Under the pieces are notes generated by a model. It saw only the letters and a list, made by a program, of their open reading frames with translations. It was not told the origin of the DNA and searched no databases. This document shows, in pieces, positions 26,166 to 34,258 of a stretch of 64,000 nt of DNA; the first letter of the stretch is position 1, and every line of letters starts with the position of its first letter. The translations under genes were made by a program, and so were the position numbers. The DNA comes from Paraburkholderia sp. PGU19 (GTDB lineage: Bacteria > Pseudomonadota > Gammaproteobacteria > Burkholderiales > Burkholderiaceae), in contig NZ_AP023180.1 of NCBI RefSeq assembly GCF_013426915.1, positions 372,001 to 436,000 of the forward strand, read 5' to 3'.

Positions 26166-26945
26166 TCAACCCTTATACGACGCATCGATGCGATCAAGCT
26201 TGCGCAACAACGCCGGCCATTCGATCGCACCTTCAACAGCGCCCCCATCGTAAAGCTGTTCAGCCGTGCGTTCAGCCACGGCCTCCGATGGCAACACCAG
26301 CGCGCCACTGCCCGCCTGCGCAAGCAATTGAATCTCGCAAGCCTTGATGAGCGTCGCCATCAGCACATACGCTTCCGCAACCGTGCGGCCCGTCGTCAGC
26401 GTTCCGTGATTACGCAATAGCATCGCCGGCTTGTCGGCGAGATCGGTAACGAGGCGCTCGCCCTCCGCTGGCGTGAACGCAAGACCCTCGTAATCGTGAT
26501 ACGCAAGATACCCATGAAAGCGCAGCGCATGCTGCGAACCCGGCAAAAGCCCATCCTTTTGCAACGACACGGCAATGCCCGCCGTATTGTGCAGATGCAT
26601 CACGCAAAACGCGTCGTCGCGCGCCGCGTGAACAGCCGCGTGCAACGCAAAACCCGTCGCGTTCACCGGGTGCTCGCTCGCCCCGACGATGTTTCCCGCG
26701 ATATCGATCTTCACCAGATTCGACGCGCACACTTCATCGAACGAGAGGCCGAATGGATTGATCAGAAAATGACCGGGCTCGTCGGGCACGCTCGCGGAAA
26801 TATGCGTGTAGACGAGATCGTCCCAGCCGTTGAGCGCCGCAAGCCGGTACGCGGCCGCGAGATCGACGCGCGTGCGCTGCTCCGCCTCCGACATGAGCTT
26901 CGACTGCGCAATGCGGCCCGCAGGCGTATGAGCGAACGACGACAT
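26166..26945 (-). CDS. Class II aldolase/adducin family protein
   Basis: A 259-residue member of the class II aldolase/adducin family. Metal-binding histidines are visible in VMHLHNTAG, and RNHGTLTTG follows later. Motifs LNGWDDLVYTHISASVP and FLINPFGLSFDEV are typical. The proteins cleave or epimerise phospho-sugars or act on other hydroxy-carbonyl substrates; this one cannot be assigned. It lies between a urea transporter gene (23 bases upstream) and a 4-OT gene (23 bases downstream), a tight operon with no obvious common pathway. Confidence 0.88.
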   Translation of the reverse strand: MSSFAHTPAGRIAQSKLMSEAEQRTRVDLAAAYRLAALNGWDDLVYTHISASVPDEPGHFLINPFGLSFDEVCASNLVKIDIAGNIVGASEHPVNATGFALHAAVHAARDDAFCVMHLHNTAGIAVSLQKDGLLPGSQHALRFHGYLAYHDYEGLAFTPAEGERLVTDLADKPAMLLRNHGTLTTGRTVAEAYVLMATLIKACEIQLLAQAGSGALVLPSEAVAERTAEQLYDGGAVEGAIEWPALLRKLDRIDASYKG

Positions 26946-26968
26946 GACGTCTCCTGTTGCTGGCCGCC

Positions 26969-27928
26969 TCAGCCTTCGGGCGAAACGGCACGGGTTGTTT
27001 TCTCTCGATGCCCTGGACCCGCCGATCTCTCAATCGCGGAATCAGGCGCGCGATTCGGGCTGCCAGTGCTCGTGCGGCGAGTATCGCGCATCAGCAAGCG
27101 CATCGTCCACGTCGCGACGACGAACGGCGCTGTCATCGCCGGCAGGCCCGACACAATGGCAGTCTGCTGCATTGCGACGGACACACTCACGCCAGCGAAC
27201 GCCGCCAGTGCACCGCAATCGGCCAGCGCAAGCGCGGTGAGCGCACCGTTGAATCCTAACAGGCCCGCGCCGAGCGATGCACAATCCGCGCCGATCAGCC
27301 AATGCGCCGAGGTCGCGAGCGCAGCGCCCGCGAGCGCGAACAGCGCGGAGCGCATCGACGACAGCGCGATGCCACCAAGTATCAACACGCCCGCCAGCGC
27401 GCTGCACGCAAAGGATGTCTGCGCAATACCCGTCAGCAAGCCGCGCATCGGATCGAGCCACGAAACCGCGTCGCTCGCGGCAACGCGCGCCGGCGCCAGA
27501 TGAACAAAGGGCAGCCACGCCCACGTCGCAACCAGGCAAGGACTCGAATAATAGCCAAGGCCGCGCGAGCGCAATAACCGCGCCCACGGTCCGAGCAGCC
27601 ATGCAGCCGCCGTCGCCGCGAGTATCGCAACGGCCATCGCGGTGGCGTCGTCGGCGATGAAGGTGAACGCGGCAAGTCCCGCGAGCGCGCCGTTGAAGCC
27701 GTGCAGTCCGTCGCGCGTATCGGCGGGATCGTAGCCGCGCAACACGGCGCCGACGTTCGCCGCGATCGCGCCCGTCAGCGCGGCGCATGCGAGGCGCGCA
27801 TCGCTGACGAGCCACGCCGCCAGCACGCACGCGCCCGTCGCCGCGTTCCCTTGCAGGACGATCTGGCCGAAGCTGCGCAGCAGCGTGCGCAATGCATCGA
27901 ATGGTTCTTCATGGAGCGCGGCGGACAT
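26969..27928 (-). CDS. Urea transporter (UT family)
   Basis: A 319-residue membrane protein. It has the two UT-family repeats, each with the signature GFNGALAGLAAF (first half) and GFNGALTALALAD (second half), and about ten hydrophobic helices. It would form a urea-selective channel in the inner membrane. The frame opens at 28054, but the ATG at 27926-27928 removes a Ser/Arg-rich extension and matches the family start. The C-terminus has a 30-residue polar tail. No urease genes are in the window. It is the first gene of the operon with the aldolase and 4-OT. Confidence 0.85.
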   Translation of the reverse strand: MSAALHEEPFDALRTLLRSFGQIVLQGNAATGACVLAAWLVSDARLACAALTGAIAANVGAVLRGYDPADTRDGLHGFNGALAGLAAFTFIADDATAMAVAILAATAAAWLLGPWARLLRSRGLGYYSSPCLVATWAWLPFVHLAPARVAASDAVSWLDPMRGLLTGIAQTSFACSALAGVLILGGIALSSMRSALFALAGAALATSAHWLIGADCASLGAGLLGFNGALTALALADCGALAAFAGVSVSVAMQQTAIVSGLPAMTAPFVVATWTMRLLMRDTRRTSTGSPNRAPDSAIERSAGPGHREKTTRAVSPEG

Positions 27929-28176
27929 GGGGTAATACCGTTTCAACTGACGTGACGAGGACGTGACAAAGCCGCGCGAGGCGGAACTCACGCGGCGCTT
28001 TCGATTCGAAGCAGACGAAACACGAGCATAGGGCACGCGAGGCGCGAGTGGCATGCGCGTGCGTTGATAGCGGCTATTTGAGCAAGGCGGTCGGGCGATT
28101 CACCCGTCCGCGTGGCGCGTTACGATGTCATCCATGGGCGCGTCATTCCCGGCGATCTCACACAGGAGACAGATTC

Positions 28177-28731
28177 ATGCGTGAAGTGCGATGGACCCCG
28201 GAAGAGGGCGAAGGCGTCGAGCATCTCGCATTCGACGCGCGCGTCGACGGCTTTTACGCCGAAAGCGTGCTGGTCGGCGAGCGCGATGACCGCCCATACG
28301 GCCTCATGTACCGTGTGAAATGCGATCCGCAATGGCGCACGCTGCATGCCTGGCTGAAGGTGACGGGCGGCCCCGAACTCGAACTGCACGGTGACGGCGA
28401 AGGCAACTGGCGCGATGGACATGGGCTCGTATTGCCGTCGTTGGCAGGCTGCATCGATATCGACATCGCCGCTACGCCGTTTACCAACACGCTGCCGATC
28501 CGTCGTCTGCAACTGGCCAAGGGCGCGCGCGAGCCGATCGCCGTCGTGTTCATTTCTACACCTGACTTACAGGTTTCACGCGTCGAGCAGGCGTACACGT
28601 GCGTCGAGCCGGACAGCGAGTATCGCTACGAAGGCATCGACACAGGCTTCGCGGCGGAGCTGAAAGTCGACGAGGACGGACTCGTCATCGACTATCCGAC
28701 GATGTTCACGCGCACGTTGCCGGCAGTCTGA
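28177..28731 (+). CDS. Putative glycolipid-binding domain protein
   Basis: A 184-residue protein with the patterns VDGFYAESVLVGE, LYRVKCDP-like YRVKCDPQWRT, GGPELELHGDGEGNWRDG, CIDIDIAATPFTNTLPIRRL and VIDYPTMFTR. These mark the glycolipid-binding (former DUF1089) family. ACAGGAGA lies just before ATG 28177, which fixes the start; the open frame before it is not coding. No signal peptide is seen, so it is probably cytosolic. The biological role of the family is poorly known. It is divergent from the urea transporter. Confidence 0.85.
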   Translation: MREVRWTPEEGEGVEHLAFDARVDGFYAESVLVGERDDRPYGLMYRVKCDPQWRTLHAWLKVTGGPELELHGDGEGNWRDGHGLVLPSLAGCIDIDIAATPFTNTLPIRRLQLAKGAREPIAVVFISTPDLQVSRVEQAYTCVEPDSEYRYEGIDTGFAAELKVDEDGLVIDYPTMFTRTLPAV

Positions 28732-28773
28732 TGCGATGCTTCACGCTCGCCAATGAACGCGTCGCGGCCCGGA

Positions 28774-29058
28774 TCACGCAGCACGACGGCCTGCATCGAT
28801 TTCATCGCGTGAATGCGCGCCGACCGATGTTTCAAGCTCGAGTGAGAGCGCCGGCCCGACATAGCGGTCGCGCAGCGGCACGATGAAATGTACGGGCGCG
28901 TGCGCGCGGATGCAGTCATGCAGAAACTTCACGACACTCCACAAGCCGCGCAGGTTGTGGCCGCGTTTGTGATCGCGAATCAGCAGGTGCAAGTGGTAGT
29001 CGAACACGATCAGCCAGAAGAACTGCGCTGATTCTGGCGCGGCGCAGTGCGCGCTGCT
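28774..29058 (-). CDS. Short hypothetical frame or gene remnant after the GNAT gene
   Basis: Immediately after the GNAT stop the same reading frame continues for about 95 codons. It includes AQFFWLIVFDYHLHLLIRDH and KRGHNLRGLWSVVKFLHDCI. A GTG at 29005-29007 could start a 77-residue protein. There is no clear ribosome site and no domain that I recognise. It may be a small gene or a remnant read in frame with the acetyltransferase gene. Confidence is low. Confidence 0.3.
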   Translation of the reverse strand, partial: SSAHCAAPESAQFFWLIVFDYHLHLLIRDHKRGHNLRGLWSVVKFLHDCIRAHAPVHFIVPLRDRYVGPALSLELETSVGAHSRDEIDAGRRAA

Positions 29059-29625
29059 TTAGTCGCTGGCGGTTTCGGCGTCGGCGGGCAGTGCGTCGCT
29101 GCCTTGTCCGAGCGCCCGCTGCATCACCGTCGAGTCGAGCCATCGGCCATGCTTGAAGCCGACCGCCTTCAACGTGCCGACCAGTTCGAAGCCGGCGTTC
29201 CGATGCAGCGACAGCGACCCTCCGAGTCCGCCGTCGGCGATGACGGCGATCATCTGGCGCCACGGGCCCTGTTCGCACCGCACGATGAGTTCGGCAAGCA
29301 GCGCGCGCCCGACGCCGCGGCCACGGCACGCATCGTCGATATAGATCGAGTCTTCGATCGTAAAGCGATACGCGATTCGCGGACGATAGAGCGTCGCATA
29401 CGCGTATCCCGCGATCTTGCCGTCGACAATCGCCACGATATACGGCAGGCCATGCGAAAGCACGGCGGCGCGGCGCTGCCGCAAATCGTCGACGGATGGC
29501 GGCGTCTCTTCGAACGAAGCGACGCCTGTCAGCACGTGGTGCGCGTAGATGGCCTGGATGGAGTGGAAGTCGGCGTCGGTGGCGTCGCGGATGACGGGCG
29601 CGGCGGCCGGGGATGTCTCGCTCAT
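29059..29625 (-). CDS. GNAT N-acetyltransferase, phosphinothricin-acetyltransferase type
   Basis: A 188-residue acetyltransferase with the acetyl-CoA loop CRGRGVGRALLAELIVRCE and the subfamily features IRDATDADFHSIQAIYAHHV, GVASFEETPP, YAYATLYRPRIAYRFTIEDS and LHRNAGFELVGTLKAVGFK. Relatives acetylate methionine sulfoximine, phosphinothricin or certain L-amino acids. The frame is open far upstream to 29991, but that part is a repeat-rich non-gene. The ATG at 29623-29625 gives the standard N-terminus. Confidence 0.88.
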   Translation of the reverse strand: MSETSPAAAPVIRDATDADFHSIQAIYAHHVLTGVASFEETPPSVDDLRQRRAAVLSHGLPYIVAIVDGKIAGYAYATLYRPRIAYRFTIEDSIYIDDACRGRGVGRALLAELIVRCEQGPWRQMIAVIADGGLGGSLSLHRNAGFELVGTLKAVGFKHGRWLDSTVMQRALGQGSDALPADAETASD

Positions 29626-29735
29626 TGTGTCGGGCTTGCTGCGTCGAGGCTGGAAAGCTCTCACTATGCCTGTGGCGCGCAAGGAAATGAAGCGGGTCAA
29701 AAATGGCGGCGGTGTGCGCCTGGGGCGCTGATGAT

Positions 29736-29807
29736 GGTGAGCTGATCCAGGAGGGTGAGCTGATCCAGGACGGTGAGCCGATCCAGGAGGGTGAGCCGAT
29801 CCAGGAG
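29736..29807. repeat. 18-bp tandem repeat, four units
   Basis: Four head-to-tail copies of GGTGAGCTGATCCAGGAG, differing only at the CTG/CCG position and the last base. They lie 102 bases before the FUSC-like gene and 111 bases upstream of the GNAT start, in the shared upstream region. Copy number could vary by slippage. Confidence 0.9.
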
Positions 29808-29908
29808 CAACGGCGGTCGCGCGTCTGCGCTCATCCCGGCGCCGGTACAATCCCAACCAGCCAGGCCGATGCCACATACAGAGTGCCTTCCCGCTTGCAG
29901 GAGCAACC

Positions 29909-31012
29909 ATGTCGACCGCTTCGTACGCCCACAAGCCGCTGACGCCGTTTCGCCGTGCGCTCGCGCGCTTCTCGCTTTCGGAAAACGCCAAGTACGTGAA
30001 GCTCGCGCTCGGGTTATGGATCGGCTTCTGGATTCCCTATAGCCTCGGTTATCCCGATGCGGCCGTCGCGCTCGCCAGTTCGACGATGCTCACGCTCGCG
30101 CTAGGCAGTTCGATCTCCGCCGCGCGCGGCTACTTCTATCGGCGCGTGATGTCGAACGTCGTCGCGATGCCGATCGCCACGCTCGTGATCTGGCTCACGG
30201 CGCCGCATCTGTTGCTCGGCACGCTGCTGCTGCCGCTCGTGATCTTCGCGATCGTGCGACTGAGGCCGTCGCTGTTCCAGATGACGAGCGTTACGATTCC
30301 GATGACGCTCGTGCTCTACACGGGCGAACATCTTCCGCTGCTCGAACAGCGCCTGATCGGCGTCGTGCTGGGCATGCTGCTCGGCTTCATCATCCAGCAG
30401 GTCGCCTTTCCGCCCGATCACGGCTTCTGGGCGAACCGCCTCGTCAACGACGGCAACGAACAGGCGTTGCAAGCGCTCGGCCAGATCGCGTCGGGCCAGC
30501 GCGATTCGGCGCAACTGAAAACGATCATCGGCCAGCTGCGCAAGTCGAGCACCGACCTGAAGGAATCGCACGGTCTGCTCAAGCTCGATCTGCAGCAGGC
30601 GTGGGTGTCGCCGCATCTGCAGCGCAATCGTGACCGGCTGCCGCTTTTCTGGTGTTATCACGAACTGTTCGACTCGCTCGTCAATTTTCTGGAGACAGTC
30701 GATACGTTTCACGAGCAGTTCACCGCGCTCGATTCCCACTGGCACGAAGCATTTCTGGCCGGGCTCGCCAGGCTGATCGACGCGCATGGGAAGCTCGCGC
30801 TGGTGGCCGATCTGCGTGTCGAGCGCGCGGCGCTCGAAGAGAAGCCCTTGCAGATGGATGCATTGCACGACATCGTCGATACCTTGCCCGCGCCCGGCGT
30901 GTTCACGAGCGTCTATCTGGGCCATCTGGCGGGTTACGGCATTCTGCTATGCCGGCTGAGCGACATGCATACGCAGCATCTGGCGGCCGTGCAGCCATCG
31001 ACAGCGGCATGA
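29909..31012 (+). CDS. FUSC/aromatic acid exporter-like membrane protein
   Basis: A 367-residue protein. The first half has four to six hydrophobic helices (YVKLALGLWIGFWIPYSLGY, NVVAMPIATLVIWLTAPHLL, LGTLLLPLVIFAIVRL, IGVVLGMLLGFIIQQVAFPP). The second half is a soluble, helical, probably coiled-coil domain. This layout is that of the FUSC/ArAE group, some of which export aromatic acids. A GGAG ribosome site precedes ATG 29909. The substrate is unknown, and no membrane-fusion partner lies beside it. Confidence 0.75.
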   Translation: MSTASYAHKPLTPFRRALARFSLSENAKYVKLALGLWIGFWIPYSLGYPDAAVALASSTMLTLALGSSISAARGYFYRRVMSNVVAMPIATLVIWLTAPHLLLGTLLLPLVIFAIVRLRPSLFQMTSVTIPMTLVLYTGEHLPLLEQRLIGVVLGMLLGFIIQQVAFPPDHGFWANRLVNDGNEQALQALGQIASGQRDSAQLKTIIGQLRKSSTDLKESHGLLKLDLQQAWVSPHLQRNRDRLPLFWCYHELFDSLVNFLETVDTFHEQFTALDSHWHEAFLAGLARLIDAHGKLALVADLRVERAALEEKPLQMDALHDIVDTLPAPGVFTSVYLGHLAGYGILLCRLSDMHTQHLAAVQPSTAA

Positions 31013-31144
31013 GGCGCGTCGCAAACGGCGCATCGACGAAGCGGCATGTGAAGAAGCCCTCTATAACACGGGCCGCGCACGTACCGCACTGTCGATTAAC
31101 ATGCGTGCTTTTGCAACGTTAGCCTCGCTGCTGCGCGCTTTCTC

Positions 31145-31699
31145 ATGAACCTGCTGTTACGCCTGTTCCTCACTTTCACGCTGAGTCCGCGTCGCGGGCG
31201 TCTGCATGTGCTCGATACCTGCGTCACGCCGTTTCGCGTGTGGCTCAATGATCTCGACGTACTGCGCCATATGACCAACGGCCGCTACTTCACGATCCTC
31301 GATCTGGCGCGCGTCGACCTGATGATCCGCTCGCGCGTATGGCCGCAGATCAAAAAGCAGGGCTGGTATCCCGTCGTTACGCTGGAGACGATGCGCTTTC
31401 ATCGCTCACTGGAGCTATGGGATCGCTATGACGTGGTGACGCGCGTGATCGGCTGGGACGAGCGGCATGTGTTCCTCGAGCAGGCGTTTATCCGCGATGG
31501 CGCGCAGGTTGCGCTGGGCGTCGTGCGCACGCGCTTTCTGAAGCGCAGCGGTGGCACCGTGCCGACGGGCGAACTGCTCGGGCTCGCGGGTGTCACCCAG
31601 GCGTCGCCCGCATTGCCCGAATGGGTCGTGCAGTGGAGCGCGGCGGAAGGCGGGATGACGCCGCCCGCCGCACCGCGCGAGATGGCCGCGCAGGCTTGA
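31145..31699 (+). CDS. Acyl-CoA thioesterase-like hot-dog protein
   Basis: A 184-residue protein with the hot-dog thioesterase pattern: LNDLDVLRHMTNGRYFTILD near residue 35, RFHRSLELWDRYDVVTRV and FIRDGAQVALGVVRTRFLK. It belongs to the 4-hydroxybenzoyl-CoA thioesterase-like/THEM6 group, whose members cleave acyl-CoA esters. The first 15 residues are hydrophobic and might anchor it. The stand-alone position gives no pathway. Confidence 0.8.
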   Translation: MNLLLRLFLTFTLSPRRGRLHVLDTCVTPFRVWLNDLDVLRHMTNGRYFTILDLARVDLMIRSRVWPQIKKQGWYPVVTLETMRFHRSLELWDRYDVVTRVIGWDERHVFLEQAFIRDGAQVALGVVRTRFLKRSGGTVPTGELLGLAGVTQASPALPEWVVQWSAAEGGMTPPAAPREMAAQA

Positions 31700-31745
31700 A
31701 CGGCACGCGACGCGCTCGCTGCGCTGCGCGTCGCGCTGGCCAAAG

Positions 31746-31943
31746 TCAGGCACGCGCCGTTGCATGCGGCACGACGACCGCGCCGTGCGGTCCATCGCCT
31801 CCCGGTCCACCGGGTCCGCCGCCGCCGGGCCCACCACCGTGGCCCGGGCCGCCACCGCCCCAGCCGGGCCCCGGTCCCCACCAGCATCCGGACAACGTGG
31901 CGGTCAGTGCGGCCAGGATGGCCAGAATCGCGAGCTTGCGCAT
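31746..31943 (-). CDS. Small Gly/Pro-rich lipoprotein
   Basis: A 65-residue lipoprotein: MRKLAILAILAALTATLSGC is a signal peptide with lipobox LSGC. After the lipidated Cys come Trp-Trp and a run of Gly and Pro (GPGPGWGGGGPGHGGGPGGG), ending in a short VVVPHATARA tail. It would be anchored to a membrane facing the periplasm. Function unknown. ATG 31941-31943 has AAGGAG upstream on the minus strand; the longer frame to 31988 has no signal-peptide logic. Confidence 0.8.
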   Translation of the reverse strand: MRKLAILAILAALTATLSGCWWGPGPGWGGGGPGHGGGPGGGGPGGPGGDGPHGAVVVPHATARA

Positions 31944-32224
31944 CGATTGCTCCTTCAATGAGTTGTGCGTGTCGCTGCACCGCTGCAAGCATGCGCGGCG
32001 CAGTGCGAAGCCGCACCTTACCCATCCTGGGTCAATCGCGTTTAACAGCCTCGTTACAGAATCAACAGAAGTTTGCGAGCCGCGGCGTGCCCGACGTGCA
32101 GTGAAAGGTCGCGTGAAGGCCCGCCACGCATGGCGTTCCGCATCTCCGATGCGCGGCGGCGCCCGTCACGCTCTGTCTGACTTTGTAAGGAGCGTTAAGG
32201 CATTCGCAGGCGAGTCAGGTCGCC

Positions 32225-32959
32225 TTACTTCTTCTTGCGCCGCTTGCGGTTCGCCTCGCGCCATTCGATCATCGCGCGCAGCAGCACGACGCTCTGTTCA
32301 TCGATGATCGTGCAGAGCTGCTTCAGCCGCTCACCGTCGATCGATTTCCACTGCAACGCCGCCAATGCCGTGCAGCGCGTCAGATGAAAGGACACGAGCT
32401 GTCCGTTGATCGCCAGCAGCCGGATCACCGTTTCGGGATCGTCGGCAGGTCTTCCCAGCAGGCGCCCGACGATTTCCGAGCTCACGCTCAGAAGCGGCTT
32501 GCGCATGCGTTCGTTCAGGCGTTCTGCGGCGAACGCCGGGCCGAGTCCCGCCTGCTCGCGCGCCATGAACAGGCGCCAGGTGGCGGGCGTCTCCGTCGTG
32601 AACAGATAACTGGCGACGCGCGCCTGGATCGAGCGAAACGCGTCGATCAGTGCGTCGTCGGAAGGGTTCGCGTCGAGCACGTTCTGCGCGGCAGCGACGG
32701 CATCCGCGAAGTAGTCCGCCACGTTCGCCATGATGTATTCGACGCAGGCCTGATAGACGCCTTCCTTGTTGTCGAAGTAATACACGAGCGCGGGCGCGTT
32801 GACGCCCGCATGCTCGGCGATGTCGCGCGTGGAAGCGCCTTCGAAGCCGCGTTCGCCGAACAGGCTCAGCGCTGATTCGATGATCTTCGCGCGGGTCTCT
32901 TCGCCGCGCTGGTAGCCGCCTTCGGCTGCGGGGCGGTGTCTCGGTGTGCGTGTCGTCAC
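32225..32959 (-). CDS. TetR-family regulator of the efflux operon
   Basis: A 244-residue regulator with an N-terminal TetR helix-turn-helix (IIESALSLFGERGFEGASTR, DIAEHAGVNAPALVYYFDNK) and a C-terminal domain of the CerR/DUF1956 type (MAREQAGLGPAFAAERLNER). The last residues are Lys/Arg-rich (NRKRRKKK). It is divergent from the emrA-emrB-nodT operon, with 174 A/T-rich bases between them, so it very likely represses that operon and senses a toxic compound. Confidence 0.88.
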   Translation of the reverse strand: MTTRTPRHRPAAEGGYQRGEETRAKIIESALSLFGERGFEGASTRDIAEHAGVNAPALVYYFDNKEGVYQACVEYIMANVADYFADAVAAAQNVLDANPSDDALIDAFRSIQARVASYLFTTETPATWRLFMAREQAGLGPAFAAERLNERMRKPLLSVSSEIVGRLLGRPADDPETVIRLLAINGQLVSFHLTRCTALAALQWKSIDGERLKQLCTIIDEQSVVLLRAMIEWREANRKRRKKK

Positions 32960-33071
32960 GTTGCTCTAGCTTTGCATGGGACCGGCCAAGGCGCCAAAGC
33001 GCCAGTACCGATCGACAAAAAAATATACGATGAGCGCAAAGGTAAAAGGTAAGGATCGTAAAAACAATATT

Positions 33072-33101
33072 GTTGACTAAATTGTATCAACTGGAATAAT
33101 T
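33072..33101 (+). promoter_or_regulatory. Promoter and operator-like dyad before efflux operon
   Basis: TTGACT (33073-33078) and ATAATT (33096-33101) are 17 bases apart and resemble -35 and -10 boxes. The dyad GTTGA-N10-TCAAC at 33072-33091 overlaps this promoter and is a candidate site for the divergent TetR protein. The A/T-rich character stands out from the region. Inferred from pattern only. Confidence 0.5.
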
Positions 33102-33133
33102 ATAACGATTGGTATAAATTATCTGAGGTCGAC

Positions 33134-34258
33134 ATGTCAGCCACTTTGCCCGTCGAAGACGCGGGGCCCGCCGCGAGCGCGCAACGGTCGAGAAAGAAGG
33201 GCGTATTTCTCATCATCGGCGGCGTCGCCGTGCTTGGCGCGATTGCGTGGGGCGCGCACTGGTGGACGGTGGGGCGCTTCATCGAAAGCACTGACGACGC
33301 GTATCTGCAAGCCGACGGTATGACCGTCGCGCCGAAGGTGTCGGGCTACGTGGCCGACGTGCTGGTCGGCGACAATCAGGCTGTCAAACGCGGCCAGCCA
33401 CTCGTGCGGCTCGACGGCCGCCAGTACGACGCGGTGCTCGAACAGGCGAACGCGACCATCGCCGCGCGCCGCGCCGACATCCTGCATGGCGAAGCAGAAC
33501 TCGCGCAGCAACAGGCGGCCATCGCGCAAGCCCGCGCGCAACTCGACGGCGCGAGCGCGAACGAGGCCCACGCCGCCGATCAGGTCAAGCGCTACGAGCC
33601 GCTCGCCGCGACGGGCGCCGAGACGGGCGAGCGCGTCGCCGAGTTGCGCAATACGCAGCGTCAGGCAAGTGCCACGCGTGCCGCGGACGCCGCCGCGCTG
33701 CAAAGCGCCGAACGCCAGATCGCGACCACGCATGCCGCGATCGAACAGGCGCGCGCGCAACTGGCCGCCGCCGAAGCAAGCGCGCGCCAGGCGCAACTCG
33801 ACACGCAGGACACGGTGCTCACGAGTCCCATCGACGGACGCGTCGGCGACCGCAGCGTGCGCGTCGGCCAATACGCGCAGCCGGGCTCGCGCTTCATGAC
33901 AATCGTGCCCGTGCAGGACGTGTATCTCGTCGCGAACTTCAAGGAAACGCAGATCGGCATGATGCGCGTCGGCCAGCCCGTGACGCTGCATGTCGACGCG
34001 TTGCCGGGCACTAAGCTGCATGGCAAGGTTGACAGCTTCTCGCCGGGTACGGGTTCGCAGTTCGCGTTGCTGCCCGCGCAGAACGCGACGGGCAACTTCA
34101 CGAAGATCGTGCAGCGCGTGCCCGTGCGCATCCGGCTCGACGTCGGGCAGGAAACGCGCAAGGTGCTGCTGCCGGGCCTGTCGGTGAACGTCGATGTGGA
34201 CACGCGCGGCGCTCGCGACAACGAAGCGCGCATCGAACGCGAGAACGGCCGTGGCTGA
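33134..34258 (+). CDS. emrA: HlyD/EmrA membrane-fusion protein
   Basis: A 374-residue periplasmic adaptor. A short cytoplasmic head and one transmembrane helix (KKGVFLIIGGVAVLGAIAWG) are followed by the biotinyl-lipoyl-like beta domain (DGMTVAPKVSGYVADVLVGD). A long alpha-helical hairpin comes next (about residues 95-215, rich in Ala/Gln/Glu), then LTSPIDGRVGDRSVRVGQ and the C-terminal beta domain. It links the EmrB-type pump to the outer-membrane channel encoded downstream. GAGG before ATG 33134 supports the start. Confidence 0.92.
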   Translation: MSATLPVEDAGPAASAQRSRKKGVFLIIGGVAVLGAIAWGAHWWTVGRFIESTDDAYLQADGMTVAPKVSGYVADVLVGDNQAVKRGQPLVRLDGRQYDAVLEQANATIAARRADILHGEAELAQQQAAIAQARAQLDGASANEAHAADQVKRYEPLAATGAETGERVAELRNTQRQASATRAADAAALQSAERQIATTHAAIEQARAQLAAAEASARQAQLDTQDTVLTSPIDGRVGDRSVRVGQYAQPGSRFMTIVPVQDVYLVANFKETQIGMMRVGQPVTLHVDALPGTKLHGKVDSFSPGTGSQFALLPAQNATGNFTKIVQRVPVRIRLDVGQETRKVLLPGLSVNVDVDTRGARDNEARIERENGRG

